Source: G965229615 sp965229615
GTDB taxonomy: Bacteria > Pseudomonadota > Alphaproteobacteria > Rickettsiales > Midichloriaceae
Assembly: GCA_965229615.1 (NCBI GenBank)
Contig: OZ245890.1
Span: 558,001 to 622,000 of the forward strand
Length of the DNA stretch: 64,000 nucleotides
Direction of reading: 5' to 3'
In this document: positions 1 to 9,075 of the stretch, piece after piece
How positions within the stretch are numbered: position 1 is the first letter of the stretch
Layout of the letters: every line of letters starts with the position of its first letter
Notes under the pieces: model-generated
The model's database searches: none
The model's input: only the letters and a program-made list of their open reading frames with translations
What the model was told of the DNA's origin: nothing
Made by a program: the position numbers and the translations under genes

Positions 1-944
1 GTCTTAACGATCTATATATCAGAGTATCAGAAATAGTTGATACAATGGATCACTTTAGTAATGAAGCTGATATTTCAACTGAGGCTGAGGAAAACACTGA
101 TATTATGAAGGTTGCAATAGTTGGAAGGCCAAACGTTGGAAAATCAACATTGTTTAATTATATACTTGGAAAGCAAAGATCGATAGTTAGTGAGATATCA
201 GGCACTACAAGGGATGCTATAAGTGATGATGTAGAAGTGATCATACAGCAGCAAGATGGAATACAAGATGTTATGAAGGCAATACTCATAGACACAGCTG
301 GTATGCGCAAAAAAAACAAGGTTGACAATGATATAGAAAGCAGATCATTAGGTCAAAGCATTACGGCAATAAGACGTAGTCATGTTGTTATAGTTGTTAT
401 GGACGCAATGATGCCATTTGAAAAACAGGATTTGGCTATAGCAAAAATTGCAATAAATGAGGGAAAAGGGCTTATATTTGCTGTGAACAAAATTGACTTA
501 ATGGATGATGAAATCAAACAACATATCGCAAAAAAACTTGAGGAAATATCGTATGATAATTTAGAGTCAATAGAACAGATACCATTAGTATATTTATCAG
601 CACTACAGGGCAAATATGTGCACTTTTTATTTAAAAATGCCATGGATGTCTTTACAAAGTGGAATGAACAACTTAGCACTAGCAGGTTAAATAAATGGTT
701 GCAAGATATTACCACTAGTTGCCCACCCCCTCTGTTAAAATCGCGAAAAGTACCTATAAATATCAAATATATCACACAAAAATCCTCCAGACCTCCAACA
801 TTTTTGCTTTTTGCAAACACAACCAAGATTCCTATCAATTACATTAAGTTTCTCAAAAAATCATTAACGCGTAAGTTTGGAATTACGGGTATAACAACAC
901 GCTTTATCATTAAAACTACTAACAATCCTTATATAAGAACGTGA
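1..944 (+). CDS. der: GTPase Der (EngA), 5' end cut by the window edge
   Basis: Ribosome-assembly GTPase needed for 50S maturation; the family has two tandem G domains and a C-terminal KH-like domain. The frame is open from base 3, so the first G domain lies outside the window. Counting from the Met at position 45, the second G domain shows the P-loop GRPNVGKST at residues 27-35, the switch motif DTAG near residue 80 and the specificity motif NKID. The last ~100 residues, rich in Pro, Lys and Arg, correspond to the KH-like domain. A six-base gap separates the stop from the convergent surA-like gene. The Met at 45 is internal, not a start. Confidence 0.93.
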   Translation, partial: LNDLYIRVSEIVDTMDHFSNEADISTEAEENTDIMKVAIVGRPNVGKSTLFNYILGKQRSIVSEISGTTRDAISDDVEVIIQQQDGIQDVMKAILIDTAGMRKKNKVDNDIESRSLGQSITAIRRSHVVIVVMDAMMPFEKQDLAIAKIAINEGKGLIFAVNKIDLMDDEIKQHIAKKLEEISYDNLESIEQIPLVYLSALQGKYVHFLFKNAMDVFTKWNEQLSTSRLNKWLQDITTSCPPPLLKSRKVPINIKYITQKSSRPPTFLLFANTTKIPINYIKFLKKSLTRKFGITGITTRFIIKTTNNPYIRT

Positions 945-950
945 AAACTG

Positions 951-1964
951 TCACATAATATTAATAAAACTTTTTTTTCTAAGCTGGTTAAGCAAGACAG
1001 CACCATACAATGCAGATTGTTTTTGCATCAACATCTCATTTGCCTTTTGGGCATACGATAGTTTCAAATAATCTGCATTTGCTTGATGTGTTATAACTCC
1101 TGCATTTTTGATATCAATAATCTTCATAAACATCAATTGTCCGTTAGCAATCAGTGGTGCACTTACGGATCCTACTTTCGTGTTTTTCACAATGCTACTA
1201 TATTCCACAGACATTTCACTCAACTTTAACCAACCTATGATGCCATCAGTAGAAGGAAGTATTACGTAATTAGGAAACTTTTGTGCTATTGTTTTGAAAT
1301 CAATGCCAGAATAGACCAATTTAATAATTACATCAATTTTCTTCTTATCAGCTATTGATACAATCATCTCAGCAACCTTAAATTCCGTATTGTCTTTTAG
1401 TTTATAAGTCTTCATCTCTGATGCAGCTATTTTGTCGTTGTACTTTATTTTTGCATGCACCGATGGAGCTTGCATATACAGTTTTTTAATTCTCCTATCA
1501 TCATCAGAGAGTTTTTGTATTTCGTTCCGCATTATTTCATTCCATATGATTTGACCATTAACGTGTTTTCTGAAATGTGCGTTATCTATACCATGTTCAT
1601 CTAACAATTTGATGAGATGTATTGCTGTGACTTTATTTTCTGATGCTATGCTGGATATAGCACTGCTAATATCTTCATCAGATATATTGATCTTATGCTC
1701 TTTCGCGAAGTCAATCACAATCATTTCATCTATCAGCGTATGTAACATACTATCACGCATTAGTATGTAATCACCTTGTACTCCTGCAAAAGAGTGAATC
1801 AGAAATTTTTGTTGTATATCATATTCTGTGATTGGTACTCCATTAACTGTTGCAACTGTGTTTAAGAGTTGTTGATTTTTTCTGTGTTCCACACAGTATG
1901 CCTGTCTTAATTGTATGTTAAATGTTATGAATATTATAATAAAAACTGGAAAAATTCTTTGCAT
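951..1964 (-). CDS. surA: SurA-like periplasmic chaperone / peptidyl-prolyl isomerase
   Basis: Periplasmic folding factor for outer-membrane proteins. The 337-residue product begins with a hydrophobic signal sequence (about residues 1-24), followed by a SurA-type N-terminal helical region beginning near VNGVPITEYDI and one parvulin-like (PPIC) domain at roughly residues 190-290. The second parvulin domain of the E. coli protein is absent, as in many alphaproteobacteria. It lies 21 bases downstream of lptD on the same strand; since LptD is a classical SurA client, the pairing supports the assignment. The PPIase domain is weakly conserved, so the protein may be chaperone only. Confidence 0.8.
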   Translation of the reverse strand: MQRIFPVFIIIFITFNIQLRQAYCVEHRKNQQLLNTVATVNGVPITEYDIQQKFLIHSFAGVQGDYILMRDSMLHTLIDEMIVIDFAKEHKINISDEDISSAISSIASENKVTAIHLIKLLDEHGIDNAHFRKHVNGQIIWNEIMRNEIQKLSDDDRRIKKLYMQAPSVHAKIKYNDKIAASEMKTYKLKDNTEFKVAEMIVSIADKKKIDVIIKLVYSGIDFKTIAQKFPNYVILPSTDGIIGWLKLSEMSVEYSSIVKNTKVGSVSAPLIANGQLMFMKIIDIKNAGVITHQANADYLKLSYAQKANEMLMQKQSALYGAVLLNQLRKKSFINIM

Positions 1965-1985
1965 AGTATTTATTTGAATGAATTG

Positions 1986-4463
1986 TTACTTCATATCTGG
2001 TATTTTGAAATACATTTTATAGCTGGTTGATAGCTTATCATCTCTTCTACTGAAGTAACGTTTGAGAGTGAAACCTATTATTGCACAATCATTTACATAT
2101 TCTACCTTCATTTTCATATCTCTTAATTTCCCTATTAACTCATGCATTTCATTTGTGCCAAATTTAGCACCATATCCCAATGATAATGACCAATTTGAGT
2201 TCACATTATAACTCAAACCTGCTTTAACAAGGTTATTATATACTTGCTTCTTTTGGTAAAAATGTGTTGTTTTATTAAAGTATAAATGTTTTAAATCCAG
2301 TGTCACTTTTCTGAAGTTTTTATTTAGATATAACTCATTATTATCAAGCATAGGTTTTTCACTGTTCACAAACCATGTTCTATTTTGCAACAGCAAGCCA
2401 TTTGCCTCCCAACTAAGTTGCATAACATATTTCTGTATATATTGTTTCTGTGATCTAGCAATACTAAGGTTAGTTCGCTTAATTCTATTATTATTATATA
2501 TGGTCTTTAAAAATGCATTGTCATCATTGAAATCAGTATTGATATCATATTTGCCAGCAACTATACAGGTGAGCTTTTTATCAACACTACATTTACCTAT
2601 ATTTTTATCTGAATCAGTGCACTTTGTATTATAGTAACCCATCATGAAGCCATAGTATAACGAATTACTTGGTGTATTTACACTTCTAATATCGGTATCA
2701 TATAAACCATTCGAAAAAACGCTATTTGGGTTGAGTGAATCCGTTGTTGGGCGCAAATTCAATGATGTGATGACATCATCAATGTCATCATAATAATGCA
2801 ACTTTGACTTGAGTTTTAACATAAGCTGTGGCTCAAAGATCATTGACCATCTTGATAAATCCTTATTGCCTGAAATATTTGTGTTTAGCAGTGGCCATGA
2901 CAGTTTCATATCGATTTTTGGTTGTATTTTTTGGTACGATTGATTGTTGCTAGTAAAATTATCTCTACGTTGTGTTGCTTGCCTCATTGCATACATCAAA
3001 ATCCCAGGTTTGTAAGAGAACTTATAACCATATGGCAATATCATTTCTGTCAGCATTCCTATTTCTGCTGCAATATCATTGATAGAGTTGGAGAAATCAT
3101 CATCATATAGATTATTTATTGTTATATGCGTGACTAGTTTTGTGTTGTTTTGGTTAAGTAACGATTTAATATACGGCGATACAGTAACTGGTGCAATACG
3201 ATATATATCAATTGTTGGTGCGACAATTATTTTTGTTGTTCTTTTAAGATTATGCAAATACATCATTTTGCTTGAAATGAAATTTTCATCATATACAGCA
3301 TTTCCATATACCTGTCCTATTAGAATGCTTTTATTTTTTTCATCCCGTTGACTAAGTAAAAATAGTGCATCACCAAATGCGATATTACCTTGAGTACCAA
3401 ACTCGTAAGCACGTAACTTGTTTTTAGGCAATAATGTATTCTTCTTTGAACACTTTTGTGCAATGTTCTCACTATTACCATAATAGAAATTACTACTGAT
3501 ATTAACACTCATTGGATGAGTTTTCAGCTGTTGTAAAATATGTTGCTTGCTTAATTTGGGTAGCTGCATTACACCGATTGAAAAATCATATCCCCCACTA
3601 CTAGTTTTATACCGCATGTTAAGGTGATATGTTGGTCTTTTACCAACTGACTGTGTAAAAACAAGATCAAAATTATCTCTCACTTTCCAATAGAATGGTA
3701 TGGTAGCACTGGTTTCAAACCTGTTGTTGTATTTCAAACCTGGCATGAGAAAACCAGTTTTACCATTACTATTGATTCCTGGTGTGACAAGATATGGTAG
3801 GAAAAACACTTGTTTATTCCATATATCAAGATATATGTTTTTAAACTTTATATTATCATCACTATCAGTTATGATTTCCATTTCTTTAGCTCTAAGTTGC
3901 CATAAGGGTGTAGTGTTACCATTGTTGCATGCATTACAGAGAGATGCTGTAATCATTTCAGCATTATATGTTTTGCCATTGCTTGAACTGATTTTTTTAG
4001 CTGAAAAGTATCCCTTATGCATTATCTGTCCTATTACATTTTGCATCTCTATACTATTACTTTTTAATGAGATGATAGCCTTATCTGCATGATATAACCC
4101 TTTGCCCGTCTTATCATTCATAGTAATCTCACCATTGAGTGTTATCGTGTTTTCAAGGCGATCATATGATGTATATTGTGTAGTTATGTGATACTGATCA
4201 TTTTCAATTACAACATGCCCATAAGCAATAGTACGTCTTACAGTATGCACTACAGCATCAGCTTCTATTTTCAGTGGAAGGCTGTTTTCATACAACTTTT
4301 CAGTTGTCACTATACTATGGTTACTACCATCTGCGATAACATATTCAGTTTTAGCTATTAATGCTAGAATAACAATAACAAATAACACAACAAAAGATAA
4401 ACAGTTGATAGCATCTCGCAAAAATTTCCACTTACAATTAAACACTAGTACTAATGAATACAA
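1986..4463 (-). CDS. lptD: LPS-assembly outer-membrane protein LptD
   Basis: Beta-barrel translocon that, with LptE, inserts lipopolysaccharide into the outer leaflet. The 825-residue product has a long N-terminal hydrophobic signal (about residues 18-45), then an OstA-type periplasmic domain with short beta-repeats (starting near LKIEADAVVHT), then a large C-terminal region with alternating beta-strand character and many aromatic residues, fitting the barrel. Cysteines are present near residues 175 and 640, but disulfide pairing cannot be judged. It is followed on the same strand by surA. Together with the LptA-like gene near 58 kb it implies that the organism moves LPS or a related glycolipid to its surface. 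Confidence 0.9.
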   Translation of the reverse strand: MYSLVLVFNCKWKFLRDAINCLSFVVLFVIVILALIAKTEYVIADGSNHSIVTTEKLYENSLPLKIEADAVVHTVRRTIAYGHVVIENDQYHITTQYTSYDRLENTITLNGEITMNDKTGKGLYHADKAIISLKSNSIEMQNVIGQIMHKGYFSAKKISSSNGKTYNAEMITASLCNACNNGNTTPLWQLRAKEMEIITDSDDNIKFKNIYLDIWNKQVFFLPYLVTPGINSNGKTGFLMPGLKYNNRFETSATIPFYWKVRDNFDLVFTQSVGKRPTYHLNMRYKTSSGGYDFSIGVMQLPKLSKQHILQQLKTHPMSVNISSNFYYGNSENIAQKCSKKNTLLPKNKLRAYEFGTQGNIAFGDALFLLSQRDEKNKSILIGQVYGNAVYDENFISSKMMYLHNLKRTTKIIVAPTIDIYRIAPVTVSPYIKSLLNQNNTKLVTHITINNLYDDDFSNSINDIAAEIGMLTEMILPYGYKFSYKPGILMYAMRQATQRRDNFTSNNQSYQKIQPKIDMKLSWPLLNTNISGNKDLSRWSMIFEPQLMLKLKSKLHYYDDIDDVITSLNLRPTTDSLNPNSVFSNGLYDTDIRSVNTPSNSLYYGFMMGYYNTKCTDSDKNIGKCSVDKKLTCIVAGKYDINTDFNDDNAFLKTIYNNNRIKRTNLSIARSQKQYIQKYVMQLSWEANGLLLQNRTWFVNSEKPMLDNNELYLNKNFRKVTLDLKHLYFNKTTHFYQKKQVYNNLVKAGLSYNVNSNWSLSLGYGAKFGTNEMHELIGKLRDMKMKVEYVNDCAIIGFTLKRYFSRRDDKLSTSYKMYFKIPDMK

Positions 4464-4588
4464 AAGTAATTATCTGTTTTACTATGAGAAAAATATAAGA
4501 TATATTCAGACTGAAAGAAGATACAAATGTCTTTTATCTATCAGAAAAATTGATGTTTTCATAGTTCAACAAAATCACCGAATTAACT

Positions 4589-5833
4589 ATGCCAATAAAA
4601 ATATTGATGCCTGCACTTTCACCTACCATGACAGAAGGAACACTTGCAAGGTGGTTGAAAGCTGAAGGTGATAAAATTGAACCTGGCCAAGTGATAGCAG
4701 AGATAGAAACAGACAAGGCAACAATGGAAGTTGAGGCGGTTGATGAAGGTATATTAGCTAAAATCGTAGTACAGGGTGGAGTTCATGGAGTCAAGGTCAA
4801 TTCGTTAATAGGTATTATAGCAGTTGAAGGTGAGAATGTTGAGACGGCTACACAGGCTTGTATGGAAGAAGAAAGGCAGGTGGTATTCGCAGCACCACAA
4901 ACAAAAATTATGAATGATAGTGTTGAAAAACATCATATTGAAGAAAGAACGACCGATAGAGTTTTTATCTCACCAGTTGCAAGAAAAATAGCAAAGCAAG
5001 AAAATATTGATATTTCTACATTAAGTGGTAGTGGGCCATATGGCAGAATAATCAAGCGGGATATTATAGCAGCAATTGATAAATCTAGTGCTGCTAGCGA
5101 AACTACGGTACAAACATCAACTCCTGTAGCGGCAACAGTGAATGATAAGCAGATCACTCTGAGCACAATGAGAAGGGTAATAGGGCAAAGACTTCTTGAG
5201 TCTAAAACTACTATTCCACACTTCTATCTATCTGTTGAATGTAATGTAACCAAGCTACTGGAATTACGTAATGAAATAAATAAAACATTCACCGCTTTAG
5301 AGAGTACAACCAAAATATCAGTGAACGATATGATAGTAAAGGCTGCATCATATGCATTACAAGATATTCCGGAAGTCAATGCATCGTGGGCTGGAGATAG
5401 CATTATACAATATGGTTCAATTGATATATCAATTGCCGTGGCATTAGACGATGGCCTCATTACACCAATTGTACGCAATGCAAATATAAAATCATTGAGC
5501 AGCATATCAAGTGAGGTGAAAAAACTTGTAAAAAAGGCACGTGATGGAAAGCTCATGGCAGAAGAATTCCAAGGTGGTGGATTTAGCATATCAAACCTTG
5601 GAATGTATAACATACATAATTTTTTCGCCATTATCAATCCTCCACAATCTTGCATTCTAGCAGTTGGATGTGTTGTTGAAAAACCAATTATTGTTGATGG
5701 GCAGATATCAATTGGTAGTGTGATGTCACTCAGTATTTCATGTGATCATAGGGTTATAGATGGCGCAATAGCTGCAAAATTTCTTAGTAAACTAGGTGAT
5801 TATCTTGAAAATCCATTATTACTTTGTTGTTAA
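4589..5833 (+). CDS. pdhC: Pyruvate dehydrogenase E2, dihydrolipoamide acetyltransferase
   Basis: Core acetyltransferase of the pyruvate dehydrogenase complex, passing acetyl groups from lipoamide to CoA. The 414 residues show one lipoyl domain with the modified lysine at K43 (TDKATMEVE), an E3/E1-binding domain at about residues 126-162 (SPVARKIAKQ through GPYGRIIKRDI), and the catalytic acyltransferase domain with the terminal motif HRVIDG (H387, D391). The start is an ATG opening directly into the lipoyl domain. E3 (lpd) lies 200 bp downstream on the same strand; the E1 genes are not in the window. The pyruvate-type lipoyl and binding domains favour PDH over the 2-oxoglutarate complex. Confidence 0.93.
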   Translation: MPIKILMPALSPTMTEGTLARWLKAEGDKIEPGQVIAEIETDKATMEVEAVDEGILAKIVVQGGVHGVKVNSLIGIIAVEGENVETATQACMEEERQVVFAAPQTKIMNDSVEKHHIEERTTDRVFISPVARKIAKQENIDISTLSGSGPYGRIIKRDIIAAIDKSSAASETTVQTSTPVAATVNDKQITLSTMRRVIGQRLLESKTTIPHFYLSVECNVTKLLELRNEINKTFTALESTTKISVNDMIVKAASYALQDIPEVNASWAGDSIIQYGSIDISIAVALDDGLITPIVRNANIKSLSSISSEVKKLVKKARDGKLMAEEFQGGGFSISNLGMYNIHNFFAIINPPQSCILAVGCVVEKPIIVDGQISIGSVMSLSISCDHRVIDGAIAAKFLSKLGDYLENPLLLCC

Positions 5834-6034
5834 TTGGTAGCATGTATATTCTATCATATAACGCACATGACTTTAGTTTTGCATCGTTAGTTATTTGTAA
5901 GAACATATGCCACACAACAGCTTTCACTATTTGTAATGCTAGTATTTACTTCCTTATAAAGTCTTTTTCTCATTAGTATTTCGCTATTTCTTTTGTTATA
6001 CTGAAGATAAAAAATTTCATTTATATAAGCATAA

Positions 6035-7432
6035 ATGTTTGATTTTCTCATTATAGGTGCTGGGCCAGGTGGGTATGTTGCAGCAATAAGAGCAGCACAG
6101 CTTGGATATAAAACATGTCTGATCGAAAGAGAAAAACTAGGGGGAGTTTGTCTGAACTGGGGATGTATTCCTACGAAGGCCTTATTGAGATCAGCAGAAG
6201 TGTACCATTTGATAAAAAACAGTGAAGAGTACGGCATTAAAATTGATGGTAAGATATCAGTTGACTTCAGCAAAGTTATAGCAAGATCAAGGAATGTTGC
6301 TCAACGGCTGAGTGATGGCATAAAAACTCTAATGAAACGTAATAAAGTTGAAGTGATATATGGACATGCAACCCTACTTGGCAGGGGAATGGTGAACGTC
6401 ATTGCACAGCAAACCAACAGCAAGTTGTCAGCAAAACACATAATTTTAGCAACAGGAGCAAAACCAAGAGAAGTACCAATTCTGCCAATAGATAACAAAC
6501 TCATATGGAACTATAAAGATGCGATGGTTGCAGATGTCATTCCACGAAGGCTTCTTGTAGTTGGTGCTGGAGCAATAGGGATTGAATATGCTAGTTTTTA
6601 CAATGAGATTAGTAGTGATGTTACGGTTGTTGAAGTGGGACAAAGGATATTACCAACAGAGGACGAAGAGATTGCAGTTTTTGCACATAACGAGTTTAAA
6701 AAATCAGGCATTAAGATAATGACAAATGCACAACTGCTAGGAGTATCAAAAAAATCAGATGAATCAGTTATTGCAAACATAAAAGATAGTACAGGAAAAA
6801 AATACTCAATGGAGTTTGATAGGATTATATCAGCGGTAGGTGTCATGCCAAACACTGAGGATATAGGGATAGAAAATACGAAGGTAAAATTAACAAAATC
6901 AGGACACATTATAACAAATGAATGGATGGAAACGGATGAGAAAGATTTATATGCAATAGGAGACATCACACAACCACCTTTCCTAGCACATAAGGCAAGT
7001 CATGAAGCAGTAGTTTGTATTGAAAAGATCGCTGATGTTGCTGGTGTACATGCTATTAACAAACACAATATACCAGGTTGTGTTTATTCATCACCTCAAA
7101 TTGCAAGTGTTGGTATGACTGAAAAGGATGCAGTTGAAGCTGGATATAAAGTTAATATTGGAAAATTTCCATTTATAGGCAATGGAAAAGCAATTGCAAT
7201 GGGGAATAGCAATGGTATGATAAAAACAATATTCGACAGTGCAACAGGTGAAATAATAGGTGTACATATGGTTGGTTGTGAGGTAACAGAACTCATAAAC
7301 AGCTACACAGTTGCTAAAACCGGAGAACTTACAGATCAAGACATAATAAACAGTATTTTTCCACATCCGACACTATCTGAGATGTTACACGAATCAGCAC
7401 TTGCATCTCTTAGTCGTGCAATACACATATAA
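6035..7432 (+). CDS. lpdA: Dihydrolipoyl dehydrogenase (E3)
   Basis: FAD/NAD disulfide oxidoreductase that reoxidises lipoamide in 2-oxoacid dehydrogenase complexes. It has the normal family length (465 residues). The FAD-binding GAGPGG lies at residues 8-13, the redox pair C39/C44 is in GGVCLNWGCIPTK, a second GAGAIG dinucleotide fold is near residue 175, and the active-site HPTLSE motif is near the C terminus. The 201-bp spacer after pdhC contains no ORF, so lpd may have its own promoter or be co-transcribed with pdhC. Confidence 0.95.
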   Translation: MFDFLIIGAGPGGYVAAIRAAQLGYKTCLIEREKLGGVCLNWGCIPTKALLRSAEVYHLIKNSEEYGIKIDGKISVDFSKVIARSRNVAQRLSDGIKTLMKRNKVEVIYGHATLLGRGMVNVIAQQTNSKLSAKHIILATGAKPREVPILPIDNKLIWNYKDAMVADVIPRRLLVVGAGAIGIEYASFYNEISSDVTVVEVGQRILPTEDEEIAVFAHNEFKKSGIKIMTNAQLLGVSKKSDESVIANIKDSTGKKYSMEFDRIISAVGVMPNTEDIGIENTKVKLTKSGHIITNEWMETDEKDLYAIGDITQPPFLAHKASHEAVVCIEKIADVAGVHAINKHNIPGCVYSSPQIASVGMTEKDAVEAGYKVNIGKFPFIGNGKAIAMGNSNGMIKTIFDSATGEIIGVHMVGCEVTELINSYTVAKTGELTDQDIINSIFPHPTLSEMLHESALASLSRAIHI

Positions 7433-7487
7433 CTATTGATGACATGTTTGACCAAAATATAGTAAATTATATCCAACTGTCTATTCA

Positions 7488-8507
7488 ATGAAGTATCACC
7501 TATGTGATCTGTTATCGAGTGAAACAATAGTTCATGAGTCAACATATGGATATCAGTATGCTATAGCTCTGGGGAATTTTGATGGAATGCATCTGGGCCA
7601 TCAAAATGTTATAGCTACAGCAGTGAACAACGCAATGCACCTTAATTGCAGGAGTGCAGTTATAACATTTTATCCGCATCCAGGCAGCATACTTCACAAT
7701 CACCCATCAAGACGTATATCTGATGCTGATGTTATGACATCATTCCATGAAATATTATCATTGGATGAAAAAACTGCATTAATGAAGCAACTTGGTGTCG
7801 ATGATATATTTGTTATAAAGTTCACATATGAGTTTTCCATGCTATCTCCAGATGAATTTATATCATTGTTATGCAAGCACTTTAAAATTACATATATCAC
7901 CACTGGATATAATTTCAGATTTGGACATTGTAGAAGCGGTAATATAAATACAATGTATGCTTTGGGGTATAAATATGATTTTAAGTTCAATGTTTTGCAT
8001 AGAATGTGTGTGAATGGTTATCATGTTTCATCATCATGGTTGCGTCATATACTCAAAACTGGCTGTGTTCAATTTTTCAACGAGCTTGTTGGTAGAAGTT
8101 ATACAATACAAGTAAAAGTTGAAAAAAATCATAAAATATGCATTGGCAATGTTATATATACAATGAATGCTGGATACACAAATATTAGTTTCCTATTGCC
8201 ATTTGGTGCATATGTTTGCTATGTTACACCAGCAAATGAAAGAAGAAAATTATATTTGTTATTTTTTACTAATGAACAATTTATTGTTAGCTTCTTACAA
8301 AAGGAGTTCGTGGATGCACAACATGGCAATGCTTTCGTATTGATAGATACTGATGACGATGTTGATATGTCATCAAAAGGATTAACAGTGACACTTCATG
8401 CATTTATCATGCCATGCTGTAACTCTCGTGATTATGATGAAATTAAAACATGGGTTGATAATTGTGTGAAAGCAGTACAATATTTTGCACGTAACGATAC
8501 AAATTGA
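7488..8507 (+). CDS. ribF: RibF: FAD synthetase with a degenerate riboflavin-kinase half
   Basis: RibF normally phosphorylates riboflavin to FMN with its C-terminal domain and adenylylates FMN to FAD with its N-terminal domain. The N-terminal FMN adenylyltransferase signatures are all visible: GNFDGMHLGH at residues 29-38, TFYPHPG, GYNFRFGHCRSGN, and the SSSWLRHILKTG segment that ends the domain. The C-terminal ~150 residues begin with VGRSYTI, as expected for the kinase linker. However, the G-R-x-x-G-F-P-T-A-N nucleotide/flavin-binding motif is missing, and so is the following GVxNxGxRPT motif. I infer an FAD synthetase that probably cannot make FMN from riboflavin. Confidence 0.85.
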   Translation: MKYHLCDLLSSETIVHESTYGYQYAIALGNFDGMHLGHQNVIATAVNNAMHLNCRSAVITFYPHPGSILHNHPSRRISDADVMTSFHEILSLDEKTALMKQLGVDDIFVIKFTYEFSMLSPDEFISLLCKHFKITYITTGYNFRFGHCRSGNINTMYALGYKYDFKFNVLHRMCVNGYHVSSSWLRHILKTGCVQFFNELVGRSYTIQVKVEKNHKICIGNVIYTMNAGYTNISFLLPFGAYVCYVTPANERRKLYLLFFTNEQFIVSFLQKEFVDAQHGNAFVLIDTDDDVDMSSKGLTVTLHAFIMPCCNSRDYDEIKTWVDNCVKAVQYFARNDTN

Positions 8508-8538
8508 ATTGTTCTAATTGCAAACATTGAAATATCAT

Positions 8539-9075
8539 ATGAGATATGTTACATTTCTAGTGCTATGTTATTTGTTTAATGTGCCAGAAGTTTATGGCAT
8601 ACAACAGTATAAGATTATAAAGAAGAATACCAAAACAAGTAAGAATTTTGTAAATCAGCACAGGACACACTTACAAAGATTCTATAGAAAAAACTATTAT
8701 AAATACCTAAATGCAGATGGATATAATGCAGAGGGAAGGATTTCTATTTACGCAAACAAATTCCAAGGCAAGAGAACTGCAAGTGGTATGAGATATATGA
8801 AAAATGCTTACACAGCGGCAAGTATCAAACTACCACTGATGTCAGTATTGCAAGTAACAAATTTGAATAATAATAAGAAATTGTATATTGTAGTAAATGA
8901 TAGGGGGCCATACACAGGTGGCCATATGCTCGATTTGTCTTTTGGTGCTGCAAAGGAGTTAGGTTTAGTAAAGTCAAAACATAGGTACGTACATGTTGAA
9001 TTTGATCTTGAAAGAACACTCAGGGTGTTACAAGGCGATAAAAGGATATATCAGGAATTAAAACTCAGTATATGA
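8539..9075 (+). CDS. rlpA: RlpA-like septal/lytic-transglycosylase-family lipoprotein relative
   Basis: RlpA proteins act on denuded glycan strands at division sites. The ATG at 8539 is preferred over an in-frame TTG at 8518, because it places a compact signal peptide (MRYVTFLVLCYLF...VYG) at the N terminus. The double-psi beta-barrel runs from about ISIYANKFQGKRTASG to the end, with the hallmark NDRGPYTGGHMLDLS segment. No SPOR domain is present, and the signal ends without a lipobox Cys, so this is a minimal exported RlpA. The 3' end overlaps the convergent apyrase-like gene by 25 bp. Confidence 0.87.
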   Translation: MRYVTFLVLCYLFNVPEVYGIQQYKIIKKNTKTSKNFVNQHRTHLQRFYRKNYYKYLNADGYNAEGRISIYANKFQGKRTASGMRYMKNAYTAASIKLPLMSVLQVTNLNNNKKLYIVVNDRGPYTGGHMLDLSFGAAKELGLVKSKHRYVHVEFDLERTLRVLQGDKRIYQELKLSI

